A stretch of 64,000 bases of DNA from NCBI GenBank assembly GCA_942159475.1, contig OW804102.1:20402684-20466683 (forward strand). The letters run 5' to 3'. This stretch comes from Sthenelais limicola. Lineage: Eukaryota; Annelida; Polychaeta; Phyllodocida; Sigalionidae. Position numbers and translations under genes: made by a program. Shown in pieces: positions 38,071 to 50,133 of the stretch (the stretch's first letter is position 1; the number at the start of each line of letters is the position of its first letter). The notes beneath the pieces are model-generated. The model searched no databases and was not told the DNA's origin. It saw only the letters and a list, made by a program, of their open reading frames with translations.

Positions 38071-41000
38071 CTTCTTACATTTAGGCTAAACAAGGGTAAT
38101 ATTTTCACGCGTGGATCCATTCAACAAAACACAATAGCAGGTATCCACTCATTTGCAGCGTGTACAACCCCCGATCGTGGTATAATCCATAGATGCCAGA
38201 AAAATAGTATGACTTGGATACGGCAGCTTTCTTATGAATATCCTAAGGAATGTTTAGCCAGTAATATCCCGTCTCTCTTAGTCAAAATGAAAAGAGTCAC
38301 ATTATGTATGAAGAATATATTAAGAATACAAACTGACCGTCTTAAAATATATGGAGTATCTCCTGTTATATAACGTACACCATGGCATGTTGTGTCCTGT
38401 GTGAACTTGTAAAATTCCCCTCTCCATGTCTCTGAAATGTGAGAAATGTCATAACTGTAGCAGGGTCAACTTTATGTAGGAGTAAACAGTGTACAGGAGT
38501 GAAGAGTTCCAATATTAGGTAGAAGTAAAGAGTTCCGATATTAAGTAGCAGGGAACAGTTACACTATTTCTCTGTAGTCACTTTAATTATTAAAAGCCAA
38601 GTCCTGAAATTGTTACAGTAAATCCTACAATCATCTTGGGAAAGAACATGTTTTGGTGAAAACGAAAAATGCAAATAAAAACAAAATGTCACCACATTAG
38701 TTTTGACTTCAGGGATCGCTGGAATTTACTATAGGTCTATGGGGAAAGAGGGAAATCCTTATTTTTGTCAATGTATCAGACAAGCAAATACTATTTTTGA
38801 TCTTCTTTTGCATGGCTGACATTAATCTGCCATCACCGAAAGGACACAAAAAGTCAAAATATTCTACATAAGCTAATCAGATGAATTCCTATTCTAATGA
38901 ATGACGTCGATGAGTGGTGAAGGAGTGGTACATCAATCATCTTCGAATATTTCATAACTTCAGACTTTGTGCTAAATGTGACTTACAAAAGCTATCAAAC
39001 TCACCCTTTTCTGATGACATGAGAGAGCTGTATAGTTTACTGGAATCTGATGACCGAATTTTAGTTGACTGGAAAGAAGGACAACTGATCACTTGCGACT
39101 GAGCTGTCAATGATGAGTATATGAGTATATTGTTAATACATATTCATCATTGTATACAACTAGTTGCATTTGATTTGATCAATGGTTCCCCATCAGGTCT
39201 GCTCCCGCATTCAGGCAGTTTCTGAATCATTAGAAGATCAAAATGTACTAATCAAATCCCTTATATTACATGGGTTATAATAGCTTTGACTTTCACAAGC
39301 ACAATCTGTCAGGAGGGCTTACATACCTCTAGCTATCAGATCTACCGTTTACTAATCTCCTCTCTATAATTTCTCTAGTAACAGTGTCATTCCAATCCTG
39401 CACCTGTCTATTTAAAGCCTTTCCAAGGGCCCTGCCGCCCCAGAATTCCCCTTTATATCCCCATGAAATGGGTGCATAGGTGCATATATAAGTGACACAG
39501 TTATGTTCAGTTCATGAATTGTAACAATTCAAGGACTGGTGAATACAGCACTATGAGATATTGAACCCAAGCAGGAGTTTGAGGTCGTTGTTCTGAACAA
39601 AGGCAGTCCATCCGGTTCATTCCCTTTGTTGGAGTCTGCACCAAAATCGGTTTGTTTCTATGTCAATTGGAGTAACTTTTGTCATTTACCACCACAAAAC
39701 AGCTATTACTAGATGGCACTGCGTGTGTAAACAGTGAATGGTAGTTCATAGTGAAAAGGCTTTTAACCTGTGTTTAGTTTGACAGCTATGTAAGGCCATA
39801 TTTCAGTTTGCAATAGGTTCCTGCATATAGGCAGGCCGTTGTATTGGATGCAAATAATTCTGGTGTATTTCGGGACAAAACATTCCAGTAATATACTGGA
39901 GTTTTTGACTAATTGCATTTTCATGGTTAGTGGAAATTGTATAGATCCATTAATTATTCATGAACGATAATGTATGCGTAGTATCATGTGTGCAGTACGA
40001 ATAATTATACACTCAGTTCACATCTAGTTTTACCTTATCTTGATGTCAGGAAGTGCATTCAACATCATTTATCATCCAGTTTAAATATTGATGAATGATA
40101 GGCGAACAGGTCCGGCTTTGCTCTCTTGAAGGATTTTACGATCGTAAATGACCCACTATTGAAGGTTGGAATATTTCCAAATGCAACAATTAAAGAATAA
40201 CCATAAAGTAGTGAATAGCTGTTCTGCGATAAGCCTTTATGTAAAACTATTAAAAGCAGAAGCCAAATTTATTATAGCCAAATGAGTTTTAGGAAATGAC
40301 ATTAAAACCAGCGTAGCGCATCTATAAAATGATTCAAAATATGCATATGGGACCAGAGTGCATGATTATGCATGATAACTACTTATAACGTATCCATTTA
40401 CGCTAGTGTCATAATGCATGCTTCCGGTTTCCAAATTGTATACATTTATGGCATAATATAATATGTGCCATTGTGGATCTGGGAGTGGGATTTCCGGTAG
40501 TGCACTGAAAACTACGAAGTTTTTAAACGGAAAATGATTTTTGATTCAAGATAGAGGTTAATTTTTATGTCACCCTTTAATAGTATAAAAGATATTGAGT
40601 GATCTATGATCTTCGTTTTGGAAAGATTTGACTAATGCTATAAAAGTATTATTGAGGAGTTTATGGCTTATCTACAGCCTCTGGAGGGAAGTTTTTCTTA
40701 CTTGTTGATTGATTGATTAAAACTATTTGAACTAACAGTAGGACAAGCTTCTATATTAAATGATTAATTTTTTTTTCAAGGTTAGAACCGTTTTGCAAGA
40801 TGTAAATATTTCGCCTGTTTTACAATGACATCACCTCGTAGAATGGCATCCAGATGGTTTTGTTGTTGATCCTTTCCGATCAAATCTATTTTAGCTCATT
40901 TCTTTCTATAATCAAGAAAACAGTGCAGTGCCATGCATGACTTTTCCTGAATTGGCTTTTATTTGATAGAATGTATTTTACTTAATGATGTTGATAAGGA

Positions 41001-42223
41001 AATAGGCTTTTAGAGAACAGCAATCGAATGGTTTCCTTTTTCGTTGGCAGTCAATGCAGATCCGGTGCATTGTGACAAATTACCATAATCTCAGTCAGGT
41101 TTCCCTAGAATATTTTCAAATACAATGCTTTCATCCTAATAGCCTTCTTGCAATCATTTCAGCCTTGAATCATTTCTGAAGAGGATAACACCTCAAATGA
41201 TATGTAATGGTCTCCTACTATTCAAGCTCTTAAGGAACTATGGGGTCCAAGGTTACTGGGCCCTATCATTCGGGCCCTAGCGTTATTGGGCCCAACGTCT
41301 TGAGCCCAATTGAAGCAGGGACGACACTAAACACCGACCTCCCGTCGTTGCCAGCAAAATCACTTTTTATTCACATTATTATGGACCAACTGAACAAGAA
41401 CACATGCCAACACAGCCTAGTGATCACTATAAATACTATGTATTTTCATGATATTTACATGGCAAAAGGCCTAAGGCTAAAACAAATGTAGCCTACATAT
41501 TATATAGGCATACCGATTGAAACTATCAATATAAGCTGTGGTACATACAACCGACCTCTGCGATATAAATGCCATAATAAAGTGAATACATAGTAATCAA
41601 TAGCAGTGAGTGGGAAGTCAGTGGGAATGAGTTAGTGAGGGTGAGTAAATCACACGTGCGTCTACAATATAATATACAATATAATTATATTATATTATAT
41701 TATACAATCTATTTATAAGCTGTACCTGACCATTCTGTTCCATAATTCCCCGGTTCCCCTTGTAGATAGATATTTCCTTCGCTTTTGTGTATTAAGCCTC
41801 CGTACCCGGGTCACTACAAATGCAGCTAAAACCCAAATCACTGCCCGGACTTGTTGCACTGGTTTAAAAGTATGGAACCTAAGGAAACAATTGATACTAA
41901 ATCAAGCAGTTCAGATTTGTAGATTTTCATTTCCGAATGGTTAGGAACACTACAAAATAAAATCTATACAAACTGATGAGAATTCTCATACCGACTGCCT
42001 GAAAAACTGGTCCGTTTTCAATCATTCTTTTTTATTTCCCGACATTACGGTAAAATCATTCTGTTCTATAATTCTGAATAGTGGAAAAGGCCCTTGTTTG
42101 TTAGCGTTCTGGATATAATCTTATTGCATCATTGAGTAGTTCCACGTGATATTTGCTAAGTCATTAAACAAGCCATGAAACAGCCGGGATACAAATACAT
42201 TGCTACATTTGTCGGTTGCAGAC

Positions 42224-42293
42224 ATGGGTACTTCATCTTTTACATCAATCATATTTGTTGCTGTTTTACAAGTTAGTCATTGGAAGTGTGCAG
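42224..42293 (+). CDS. WSC-PAN exon 1: signal peptide
   Basis: ATG at 42224, chosen because it starts a 23-residue signal-like sequence that runs into a good donor (gtatgtg) in the phase required by exon 2. Confidence 0.7.
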
Positions 42294-45200
42294 GTATGTG
42301 AACGGGTTGTGTTTGTTTTGTTTAATATATGTGAGTCGCAAAATTGATATTATTCAAAGTGATTTATTCATGAAATCTCTTTCTTGGCATATTCTCATTC
42401 TTGGTGGGTTAGGTGCTGTTAGCAGCATAAATAAATGTACCAAATTTCAAGACTGAGGATCAAATATATCCTTGTGTTTTCAAGGTCATCCCAAGGAGTA
42501 TAGTTAGCTACTTTACTGGCAACTGCCCAGCCAGGAATATTGTAAAACCTTTTTTCGAACCTAAATATATCAGACATCAAATATATAAATACTTCTTCGA
42601 TGTCGTCTATGTTTACTATCATTAGAATCGACTTGATCTTACCTTTTCAAATATGATGGTATCTCAAAATCCATTTTTTGAAACTATAACACATCACATT
42701 ATATATACGCTTTCCATGTAAACCAGTGTAGGTGTTCATTCGGTATATATATACGTGAATCAAATCTAACAGTATATCATACAGGTTCTATGCCTGATTT
42801 CAAGTTGAAAAGTCAATAACCTGTCAATCTTGACCTGTCCGTGACAACATGTAATACCCATCTTTTATAATTTAACATTGACCTTACAGAGGCAAGGGAT
42901 GGTTGTGAGCCGATTTACCTGGGATGCTATAAAGATACTAGGCAAAGGGACCTGCCCATCCGAGCCAGGGTTAATGGCTTCATAGAGTGTATGCTACACT
43001 GTAATGCTCTAAAGTACCGCTACGCTGGCCTGCAGGTGGGCAATCAACACAGAATTATCATATATTTTATCCTACACTAGTTTTGCTTAAATTTAAATAT
43101 CGTAATTTTGCGTAAATATTGTTAATAGTCCATGGTCACGTTAGACTTACACTAATAATTGCATAGTAATCACGCTTCTAGAAAAAGAACAAAAACTAAT
43201 GTTCGATTTTATAATTATCATTAGTAGTGTTGAATAATACATGAATGATATATTCTGATATTGAATAGTTAGTACATTTCGCATACATATACAAGGTGAG
43301 TTGGTATACAACATATTGTGGGAGAAAGTAACTAACAATACATGGGCTAGTGCACAACTAGAGCCTATGTTTTAAACATTGTGTGATCAGAGCCAATGGT
43401 ATTCTTTTGCATAAATTTGATAAAACAAGTTCATCATCGTATAAAATAAAGATTTAAGTCATGTCATGCTACTGTCATCGTGTCTCACCCCCCATATAAA
43501 CTGGTCAATGTGCCATTTGGTATTTATTATGTATACTGATTTATCACTCTATTTAGAAATGTATAACATGCATGTAATTTCGAGGGCGATTAATGGGTGC
43601 TATTAGTAAAGTCAAATAGCACCTATGTGCTATTTGAACCGAACTAATTTGGAGAGTCACGGATATTATACTACTTTGCTACAAGCTACTTCTGCTTTCA
43701 TGTCTATTCTAACATCAGTATGTCTGGTAAAATACTATTAAAACCGAGTTCTCTTGTTGATTTACCATGTAATGAATACCCAATGGCACTCTGTTTGGTT
43801 TGTAAATGATCTCGATGTGCGATTTGACCCTCTGTCTCGATCGATTACAAACCTCCATTGTGCCATTGGGTATAAAAGAAACGAAAAAAGAGTCTAGAGG
43901 CTATGATCCTTGACTTACCCTCACCTGCCTTCTCATTTGTACTTACTCATCTGTTAAGCCCTGTATAGGGATTGCTAATTTTGTACTTTTGTATTTCTGT
44001 AACAATCTTTTCAAAGAGACAAACGTCGGCAGCCAACGAAAGACCTGTCATGCCTCAATGTCAGACTTGTCCGACCAGTTGTAGATAAGACCTTACAATA
44101 AATAATTTTTGAGTTGAATTGAATTGAATGCTAAGATCTGGAATGAATATAGGGCACACTGAGCCATTCATACATCCTGAACGCACCACGCAGACAGGAC
44201 GACGGTAGCAATTAAACACCTGTAATGGTAATTGGGATAATTATTTTTCTTAACATGTTTTATTCAGGAGTAGCAGCACTAAATTACACTCTCACCCCAG
44301 GGTTTTCGTCGTGTCCTGTAGAAATCGTTATTTTGTGCCGAGATAATATATTACATAATTAATTATACATAATCCAGGTGTAGTGAATGGCTGAGGCTGG
44401 CTGCTATATATAGATGCAGACTAACGAGCGCCCCCATTCGGCTTCTGGGTGCACAGACCTGCAGCAGGGGGTGGACGTAGAGAGATGTGACGTGTTACAG
44501 GTGAATGAGTCACAAGTCGCAAAAGATTGATTTTGAGATATCATCCTATTTGAAATGATGAGATCCAGCGGACAATTACTAATAAATAAGCTAAATATAC
44601 TTCAAAGGATGACTTTTGAAATGTATGAATATATTTGATACACATTCTTGTAATTTGGTAACAGTAGCCTCTTATTATGACGTGGCTAAAGCGTTTAACT
44701 GTGTTGACCATATGATTTTGATGAACAAAATGAGTATGTATGGTATTAATCCTGAAATAATTAAGCTTGTAAAAAATTATCTCTCGGACAGAATACAGTA
44801 AACAAAGTTAGGTAATCATGTGTCTCCAGAAATCAGGATAAACAAAGGAGCACCCCAAGGCAGCTTGGTAGGACCTTTAATCTTCTTGATATACGTTAAT
44901 GATTTGCCTTCTTGTATTGATATTATTCATAACCAGATTCGACATGTTTATGATGTGGATATTAGTATTTCAATGTATGCTGACGACACTGCTGTCACCA
45001 TAACTGGCTCTGATATAAATACTTGTATAAATGGAGCTCAAGTTGCCTCGAATGTAATAAATAAGTGGATGATTGACAACAGATTGAAGCTAAACGCAAG
45101 TAAATGCCAAATTCAAATATTGGGTACTAAATCGAAATTAAAACATCTAAGGTTCGATCTTGGCAAGAATTACATTAATGATGATGAGATTAAAAAGGCC

Positions 45201-48200
45201 AAGAGTGTTAGGTACTTAGGATACCAAATTGATCCTTATTTAAGTCTTAATGATCATTTCACCAAGATGAGGTTTGCTCTTCAGTCGAAAATTAATAAAT
45301 CAGCGAGGCTAATATCTTGCCTAAGTAAAAAAAAATGACTGAAACGGTGGTAAAAAGCCATATATATTCAATTGTAGAATATGGCAAATGTAAGTAACAT
45401 AAACAAAATTCAGAGTGCGTTGAATAGAGCGGTCCGGTTGATAATTGTGAATACTACCACTCAAACCCTGGATGAAATGTGTGCTATTGCTAGAATTGCA
45501 AAATTTATGAAGAAAAGCAATATTGCAATTTTGAATTTAATGTTTAATTTAAAAGAGAATAAGAAATTGATACAGGAAATGCCTAGAGCTACTAGGCTGG
45601 CGGAAGGTGTAAGCCTAATAATCAAAATCCCTAAAACTGAAAAATTAAAAAAAATTGCCACACTACTATGCTGGGCCCAAAGTTATGGAATCAGCTTCCA
45701 TTGATGGCTGAAGGCATGGCCTGGCCTACTCTAAAGAACCACTTGAAAGCTGATGACAATTGGATGATGTAATTTTCTTCATTATATATGTCATACGATT
45801 TTTCCTCCTGATGTGTAGGAAATTATACTGTCTATTCAGGCTAATAAGCCATGATGGTTCGAAATACTTTGCAATGAGACTTAAAATCGGTGTGTATTAT
45901 TAACGAATGATTTTTTTTTACCGAAAAGCGAAATCATTGTATGTGTTTTCTTTTTATGAAGGGCCTATATATTCACAAAAACATATTTTTGTACTTGGAA
46001 CTATGTAGTTAGATATCTTCTTCTCTATGTAAATGTGTAGGGAGTTCTTTAATATTGTGTCATTTGTCGTTAAAATTAAACTGTACATACCTTTGTAGGA
46101 GATGAGACCTACTACATTGTGGAAATCTTCCTAATAAAAATGTTTAAAAAAAAGAAGCTACTAGCAGCTCCAAGAATGCCCAAAAAAGAAACATTCTGAG
46201 CAAGGGAATAATATCAGTTTTGCGACCTGTGACTCATTTCCCTGAAAGACATCCAAAATAATCTCTTCAACGGGAATTCGTTTTTTCTATGCTTAATTGC
46301 AATGAAGTATGTATCAAAGAAAACTTCACAAGTTTTGTTGACGAGTTGAAGCTTATATTCATTTGGCATCAACCATGTAATTAACTTTCTTTTTGTAAGA
46401 CAAGAAAATATAATATTTTCAATAAAAAAACTTCTTTTATTTACCTGCAGATACAGACACAGTGCTGGTGTGGTAACTCGTATGGGAGGCATGGGCAGAT
46501 GAATGATATCAAGTGTAAGCCCTGTACCCACCTTCCCGGTCACACATGCGGTGGCACGTGGCGCAACAGTATCTATGAATGTCAGTGCTAAGCTTTTTGG
46601 TATTTCAAGAAAGAATCAGTAACTAGAGTATCAAGACCAGGTCCTTAGTGAGATAATCAGTTATTTAATCTTCATGTACATACATTTCATCTTAAAGGTC
46701 CTGAAGATTTATCTGAGATTAATGCCATCTGCAATCATATCAGAAGGCACAGAGGGGATCCTAGATACAATTCTAATAAATGATTGACGTTTATCTACCA
46801 GAGCCACATATTTCCTCTTACCCCTGTTGCATATTTACATATGTTTTCACGGGGGCTCCTATATCTAGAGAGACATTTTGCATTACATAATAATATGCGA
46901 CACAGGTGTCACCCTGTCGTAGTACATTGGGAAAATTTAGAAAGGCTCGGAGGATATTCTTTGCAATATATAGGCCTAGCAGTGATATTGTACCAAATTG
47001 TGCGCGATTTCTCGTAACTTTATTTTCAGATATTTTGTATACAATGACAATGCTCGCAATGGCAAACGTAGAACGATGTTTTATTATGCAGCATATATAT
47101 ATCATTATATAAATGGTATATTCTAGGATTCTGTCGCTGACCACTTTCAGATCGCTGCAGACCACACTACATTCTCACATCTAGAGTCATGAATGATCCC
47201 TTCTCTGACTTCAATGGTTTGAACTCAATAACGTTGGATCAAGTCAAAAGTCAGGTAATTACAAATGGCTAAACCGATTATTTATTTATTCTGACATGAT
47301 TCAATATATAGATGAACTACACAATGTGAAACAGATTATGTATGTCTTAAGTTATGAAACTCTTTTTGAAAGAAGGTTTTAGCAACAATACATAATCATA
47401 CCAAGATGAGTCATCTACGATAATCAGCAATTGGGACTTTACACATAATGGATTTCATGTCTTAGATTAGATTTTTATATTTTAAATTTTGTATTTAGGT
47501 CGCAGATACATTTGGGAAATAATACGATTCAAGTTTTGCTCAGCTTGTTCCTGGTTTCAATAAACCTCACCTTCTTAGATTTATATGCAATTTGTTACTG
47601 CTAGTATACTAGCAGTATGTATTTGTCCAATATGTATATATGTATTTGTCCAAAGCCGGATCTTTATTGTTTAAACATTTCTGCTCCGAAGGTATTTTTT
47701 TCCATGGTGATGTATAACTGTATACAGCAACCCTACAGATAGCATGGTGGGCATGTATTGTATGGAATAAGTGTTAATATGAAGTAAAGGGCCTGGTCCA
47801 CTAAGCCGATTCTGATGCGATTCTCACAGAATTTAGTGAAAAAGAGTCCTCTGCGGCGCAAAATCGCACGAGAATCGGCTTGGTGGACTAGGCCCTTTAT
47901 GGAACTAGTTAGATTGCCACATCTAGTGAGCCGCTCTTTGTGTTCGTTCGTCTTCATTATCTTTTACACTTGAATTAATTGTTGATGTAGCCCCGTGAGT
48001 GGTGTTGGGTTGGAGTGATTGAGGCAGTTGTAAGACGGTTAGTTTGTCATGATTGGAACCCATGGCATCCCTTTCAGCATCGCCGGATGGTAATGTTTAA
48101 TGGGTTAGATGTAGAAGTAAGCGTATATCAGGAGCAATTGAGAACCCCCCCCCCCCCCCCCCAATGAGGAGTTCCCCTGACAATTCCCATTGAGATTTGG

Positions 48201-48644
48201 GGAAACAGGCAAACAACAACAAAATGATTGAGTATCAGAAGGTGATGTAGAGGTGAGGCATTGGCACAATAAAGTATTCTCTGATCGATCTTAAAGGGCC
48301 TATAGTCCACAAAGCTGATTCTCATGCGATTCTCACAGAATTTAGTGTAAAAGAGTCCTCTGCGGCACAAAATCGCATGAGGATCGGCTTAGTGGACTAG
48401 GCCCTATATTCTCTCTTTTCAGAAAGTCATATCGGAGATGGCATGTTTGCGGATCTGTCAAACTATCAGACGCAACACTGTGGGGGGCAAGGATTGTAAG
48501 GGCATCGCGGTGGGTACGGGTGCTACCACTGGGCTAATGGACTGTTACATACTCGAGCAAGAAGCCTTTCTACACGCCTTTACCAGATACCAACATCTAA
48601 GCGTATATCCACTGGAAGATACGGAGTATTGCAGAATACCTTAG
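42224..48644 (+). CDS. Secreted WSC-PAN protein (5 exons)
   Basis: Exons 42224-42293, 42890-43035, 46451-46580, 47151-47254 and 48423-48644; phases 1, 1-0, 0-1, 1-0, 0-stop all agree, giving 223 residues. Residues 1-23 form a signal peptide with a hydrophobic core (SIIFVAVLQV). Residues 31 to about 115 are a WSC domain: YLGCYKD, then the Cys pairs, QCWCGNSYG and CGGTW. WSC domains bind carbohydrate in cell-wall sensors and animal polycystin/kremen-type proteins. Exons 4-5 give a PAN/apple-like domain (ACLRICQTI, DCKGIAVG, DCYIL). The third donor (gtcagt) is weak. If it is not used, the frame stops at 46591 and yields a WSC-only protein of about 118 residues. No TM segment was seen, so it is probably extracellular. 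Confidence 0.75.
42329..42699. mobile_element. MITE family A, copy 3
   Basis: Starts gtgagtcgcaaaattgatat and ends aacacatcac, with internal agctactttactgg. It lies in intron 1 of the WSC-PAN gene. Confidence 0.7.
42890..43035 (+). CDS. WSC-PAN exon 2: first half of the WSC domain
   Basis: It encodes CEPIYLGCYKDTRQRDLP and continues to NGFIECMLHCN and YRYAGLQ, the first four WSC cysteines. Acceptor is ccttacag and donor gtgggc. Confidence 0.88.
43776..43873. repeat. Short foldback element
   Basis: atacccaatggcac with gtttgtaa on the left pairs with ttacaaac and gtgccattgggtat on the right. Confidence 0.6.
44487..46253. mobile_element. MITE family A copy 4, split by the LINE
   Basis: The left part (44487 to about 44660) starts with the cacaagtcgcaaaa terminus and tracks the 28.4-kb copy. 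The right part (about 46155-46253) ends with gcgacctgtgactcattt. Rejoined, the two parts are about 270 bp. Confidence 0.75.
44660..46155 (+). mobile_element. 5'-truncated LINE (non-LTR reverse transcriptase), decayed
   Basis: Three frames carry one ORF2-type reverse transcriptase interrupted by stops and frameshifts. The first, ending at 44801, has YYDVAKAFNCVDH. The second, 44820-45338, has GAPQGSLVGPL and YADDT with the thumb motif KSVRYLGYQID. The third, 45381-45704, has ALNRAVRLI and continues in another frame to LWNQLPLMAEG. A polyA-like tail (aataaaaatg, aaaaaaaag) follows at about 46135-46155. It lies inside a family A MITE, itself in intron 2 of the WSC-PAN gene. It is dead as a coding unit. 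Confidence 0.85.
46451..46591 (+). CDS. WSC-PAN exon 3: second half of the WSC domain (alternative stop)
   Basis: After acceptor ttacctgcag it encodes TQCWCGNSYGRHG and TCGGTWRNSIYE, completing the WSC fold. Reading through gives ECQC and TAA ending at 46591. Splicing at 46580 joins exon 4 in phase. Confidence 0.85.
   Translation: MQTQCWCGNSYGRHGQMNDIKCKPCTHLPGHTCGGTWRNSIYECQC
47151..47254 (+). CDS. WSC-PAN exon 4: start of the PAN-like domain
   Basis: After acceptor ccactttcag it encodes RCRPHYILTS, FSDFNGLNSITL and VKSQ, with donor gtaatt. It is assigned to the gene by phase (1-0) and by continuity with exon 5. Confidence 0.6.
47786..47899. mobile_element. Foldback MITE family C, copy 4
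   Basis: Arms aaagggcctggtccactaag and cttggtggactaggccctt enclose the conserved tcctctgcggcgcaaaa. It lies in the last intron of the WSC-PAN gene. Confidence 0.8.
48292..48405. mobile_element. Foldback MITE family C, copy 5
   Basis: Arms aaagggcctatagtccacaa and gcttagtggactaggccct. It ends about 17 bp before the acceptor of WSC-PAN exon 5. Confidence 0.8.
48423..48644 (+). CDS. WSC-PAN exon 5: PAN-like domain and stop
   Basis: After acceptor ctcttttcag it encodes KVISEMACLRICQTI, DCKGIAVGTGA and DCYIL, with the Cys spacing of a PAN/apple domain, and ends at TAG. Confidence 0.65.
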   Translation, partial: KVISEMACLRICQTIRRNTVGGKDCKGIAVGTGATTGLMDCYILEQEAFLHAFTRYQHLSVYPLEDTEYCRIP

Positions 48645-49492
48645 GCAATATGGATGAACACATATATACATGTCAATGGGCAATGGGTCACACTCAAATA
48701 TAGGCTATCCCATTGTACCATTGTACTATTATACCACTGTGATAATGTATCTCTATACATCACTATAACACTCTGACCTCATTATAATTTTGATCTTGAT
48801 TACTCAAAGTATCATGCTGGGCGCATTTGAAAATCATTGGAATCTGGGAAATGTAAACCCAGTTGCAATAAGATTTTAAAAATGAAATGTGGCAAGAAGT
48901 GGCTTTGATATTGTGCCATGGGTCCTGTATAAACACTGATCTGCGTGAACCTTGAACCACAGTAAGTGGACTGGATTGTCTATAATTTATTTGTAAACAA
49001 ATTTTATTCGAAACAATTGCACATAATGATGAAAACTGTTTAAAGCTGCTAGCTAATTTCCGTGAAAAATCAAATGTTTCATTTCGTGGACATGATTCAT
49101 TTCCAATCAATCCTAAAGTCACAAAGATAAACTATTAAATGTTGGCATGCTCCTCACGGTGCAAACACACATTTATCATTTGACAAATTATTCATCGAGG
49201 TGAACACCGGAATTTCACATTTTTCTTATAACTATCGTTCATCTTCTAGATAACATTTCCATTATAACTATTATTTGACTTCTAGACGAAATGTTGGGAT
49301 AGAACTGGCTAGATAGGTATTTCAAGAGGCTAACAAGTTGCACCATTTGTAGTAGTATGATATAGCCATACAAAGTATGACATTTCCCTACACTACTGGC
49401 GTGTTAATGTAATGTGTATGCGCAAAGCTGCGCACTATTTTTTTTTTTTTTTTTAATTTTAAATAATATTATTTTTATTGGCCACATTACAT

Positions 49493-49749
49493 TATAGTGG
49501 AACTCCACTATAGGTAAAAAACGGCGCCAACAGGCAAAAACGGCTGCAACGAATTTTTTGCGATGAAATATCAAATCAAGTTAGATATTTTGCAATTGTT
49601 GGCAACAAATAAATGTGTTGCCAACAACCTATTTTACCCCCTCATCCACTAGAATTTTTAGTCATGTCGAATTTTCCGAATTTTTAGAAATGTTGGCGAC
49701 GAATTTTGCCTGTTGGCGCCGTTTTTTACCTATAGTGGAGTTCCGCTAT
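49493..49749. mobile_element. 257-bp MITE with about 45-bp inverted termini
   Basis: tatagtggaactccactata and ggtaaaaaacggcgccaaca on the left mirror tgttggcgccgttttttacc and tatagtggagttccgcta on the right. Confidence 0.75.
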
Positions 49750-50133
49750 TACAAAAACTTTATTTCAATCTTCACTACAAATACGCATAACAAACAGTGC
49801 TGTTATATTTCATGCGTTGCCCTGAAAATATTATATGATGGTACCTTTTCTGTCTTTATGTGTATAATTACAAAGATCATTTCCATTACAAAGTTGAGCA
49901 ATTACATAATTCTGTTCAAATTGGCTGTTGTTTACGCCACTATTATATCCACTTTCCTTGAACTACAAATACAATCGTTCATATCAACATATCAATTTTC
50001 GTTCGCGAAGAGTACATTTCACCTGAACACTGCCCAGCTGTTCAAAACACTGGTCTACTCTAGTCTATAATCGTAGGGTTGGTCGATTTCGTCGCGGAAT
50101 AAAAACAGGAGGCCAATTAAAAACCATACATGC

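Larger units (their letters stand above)
33650..42200. other. Intergenic region, no confident gene
   Basis: It should contain the first exon(s) and promoter of the channel gene, which I could not identify. It holds a GT then G run at about 34354-34395, a GA microsatellite near 35957, the polypyrimidine tract, the hairpin at 37694 and an unrecognised 62-codon frame at 38914-39102 preceded by an acceptor-like cttcag. From 39.1 to 42.2 kb I see only AT-rich unique-looking DNA. Confidence 0.5.

Noticed and set aside
48763..49122. 119-codon minus-strand frame
   Set aside because: Ordinary composition but no motif, no ATG-linked gene structure and no homologue recognised; treated as chance.
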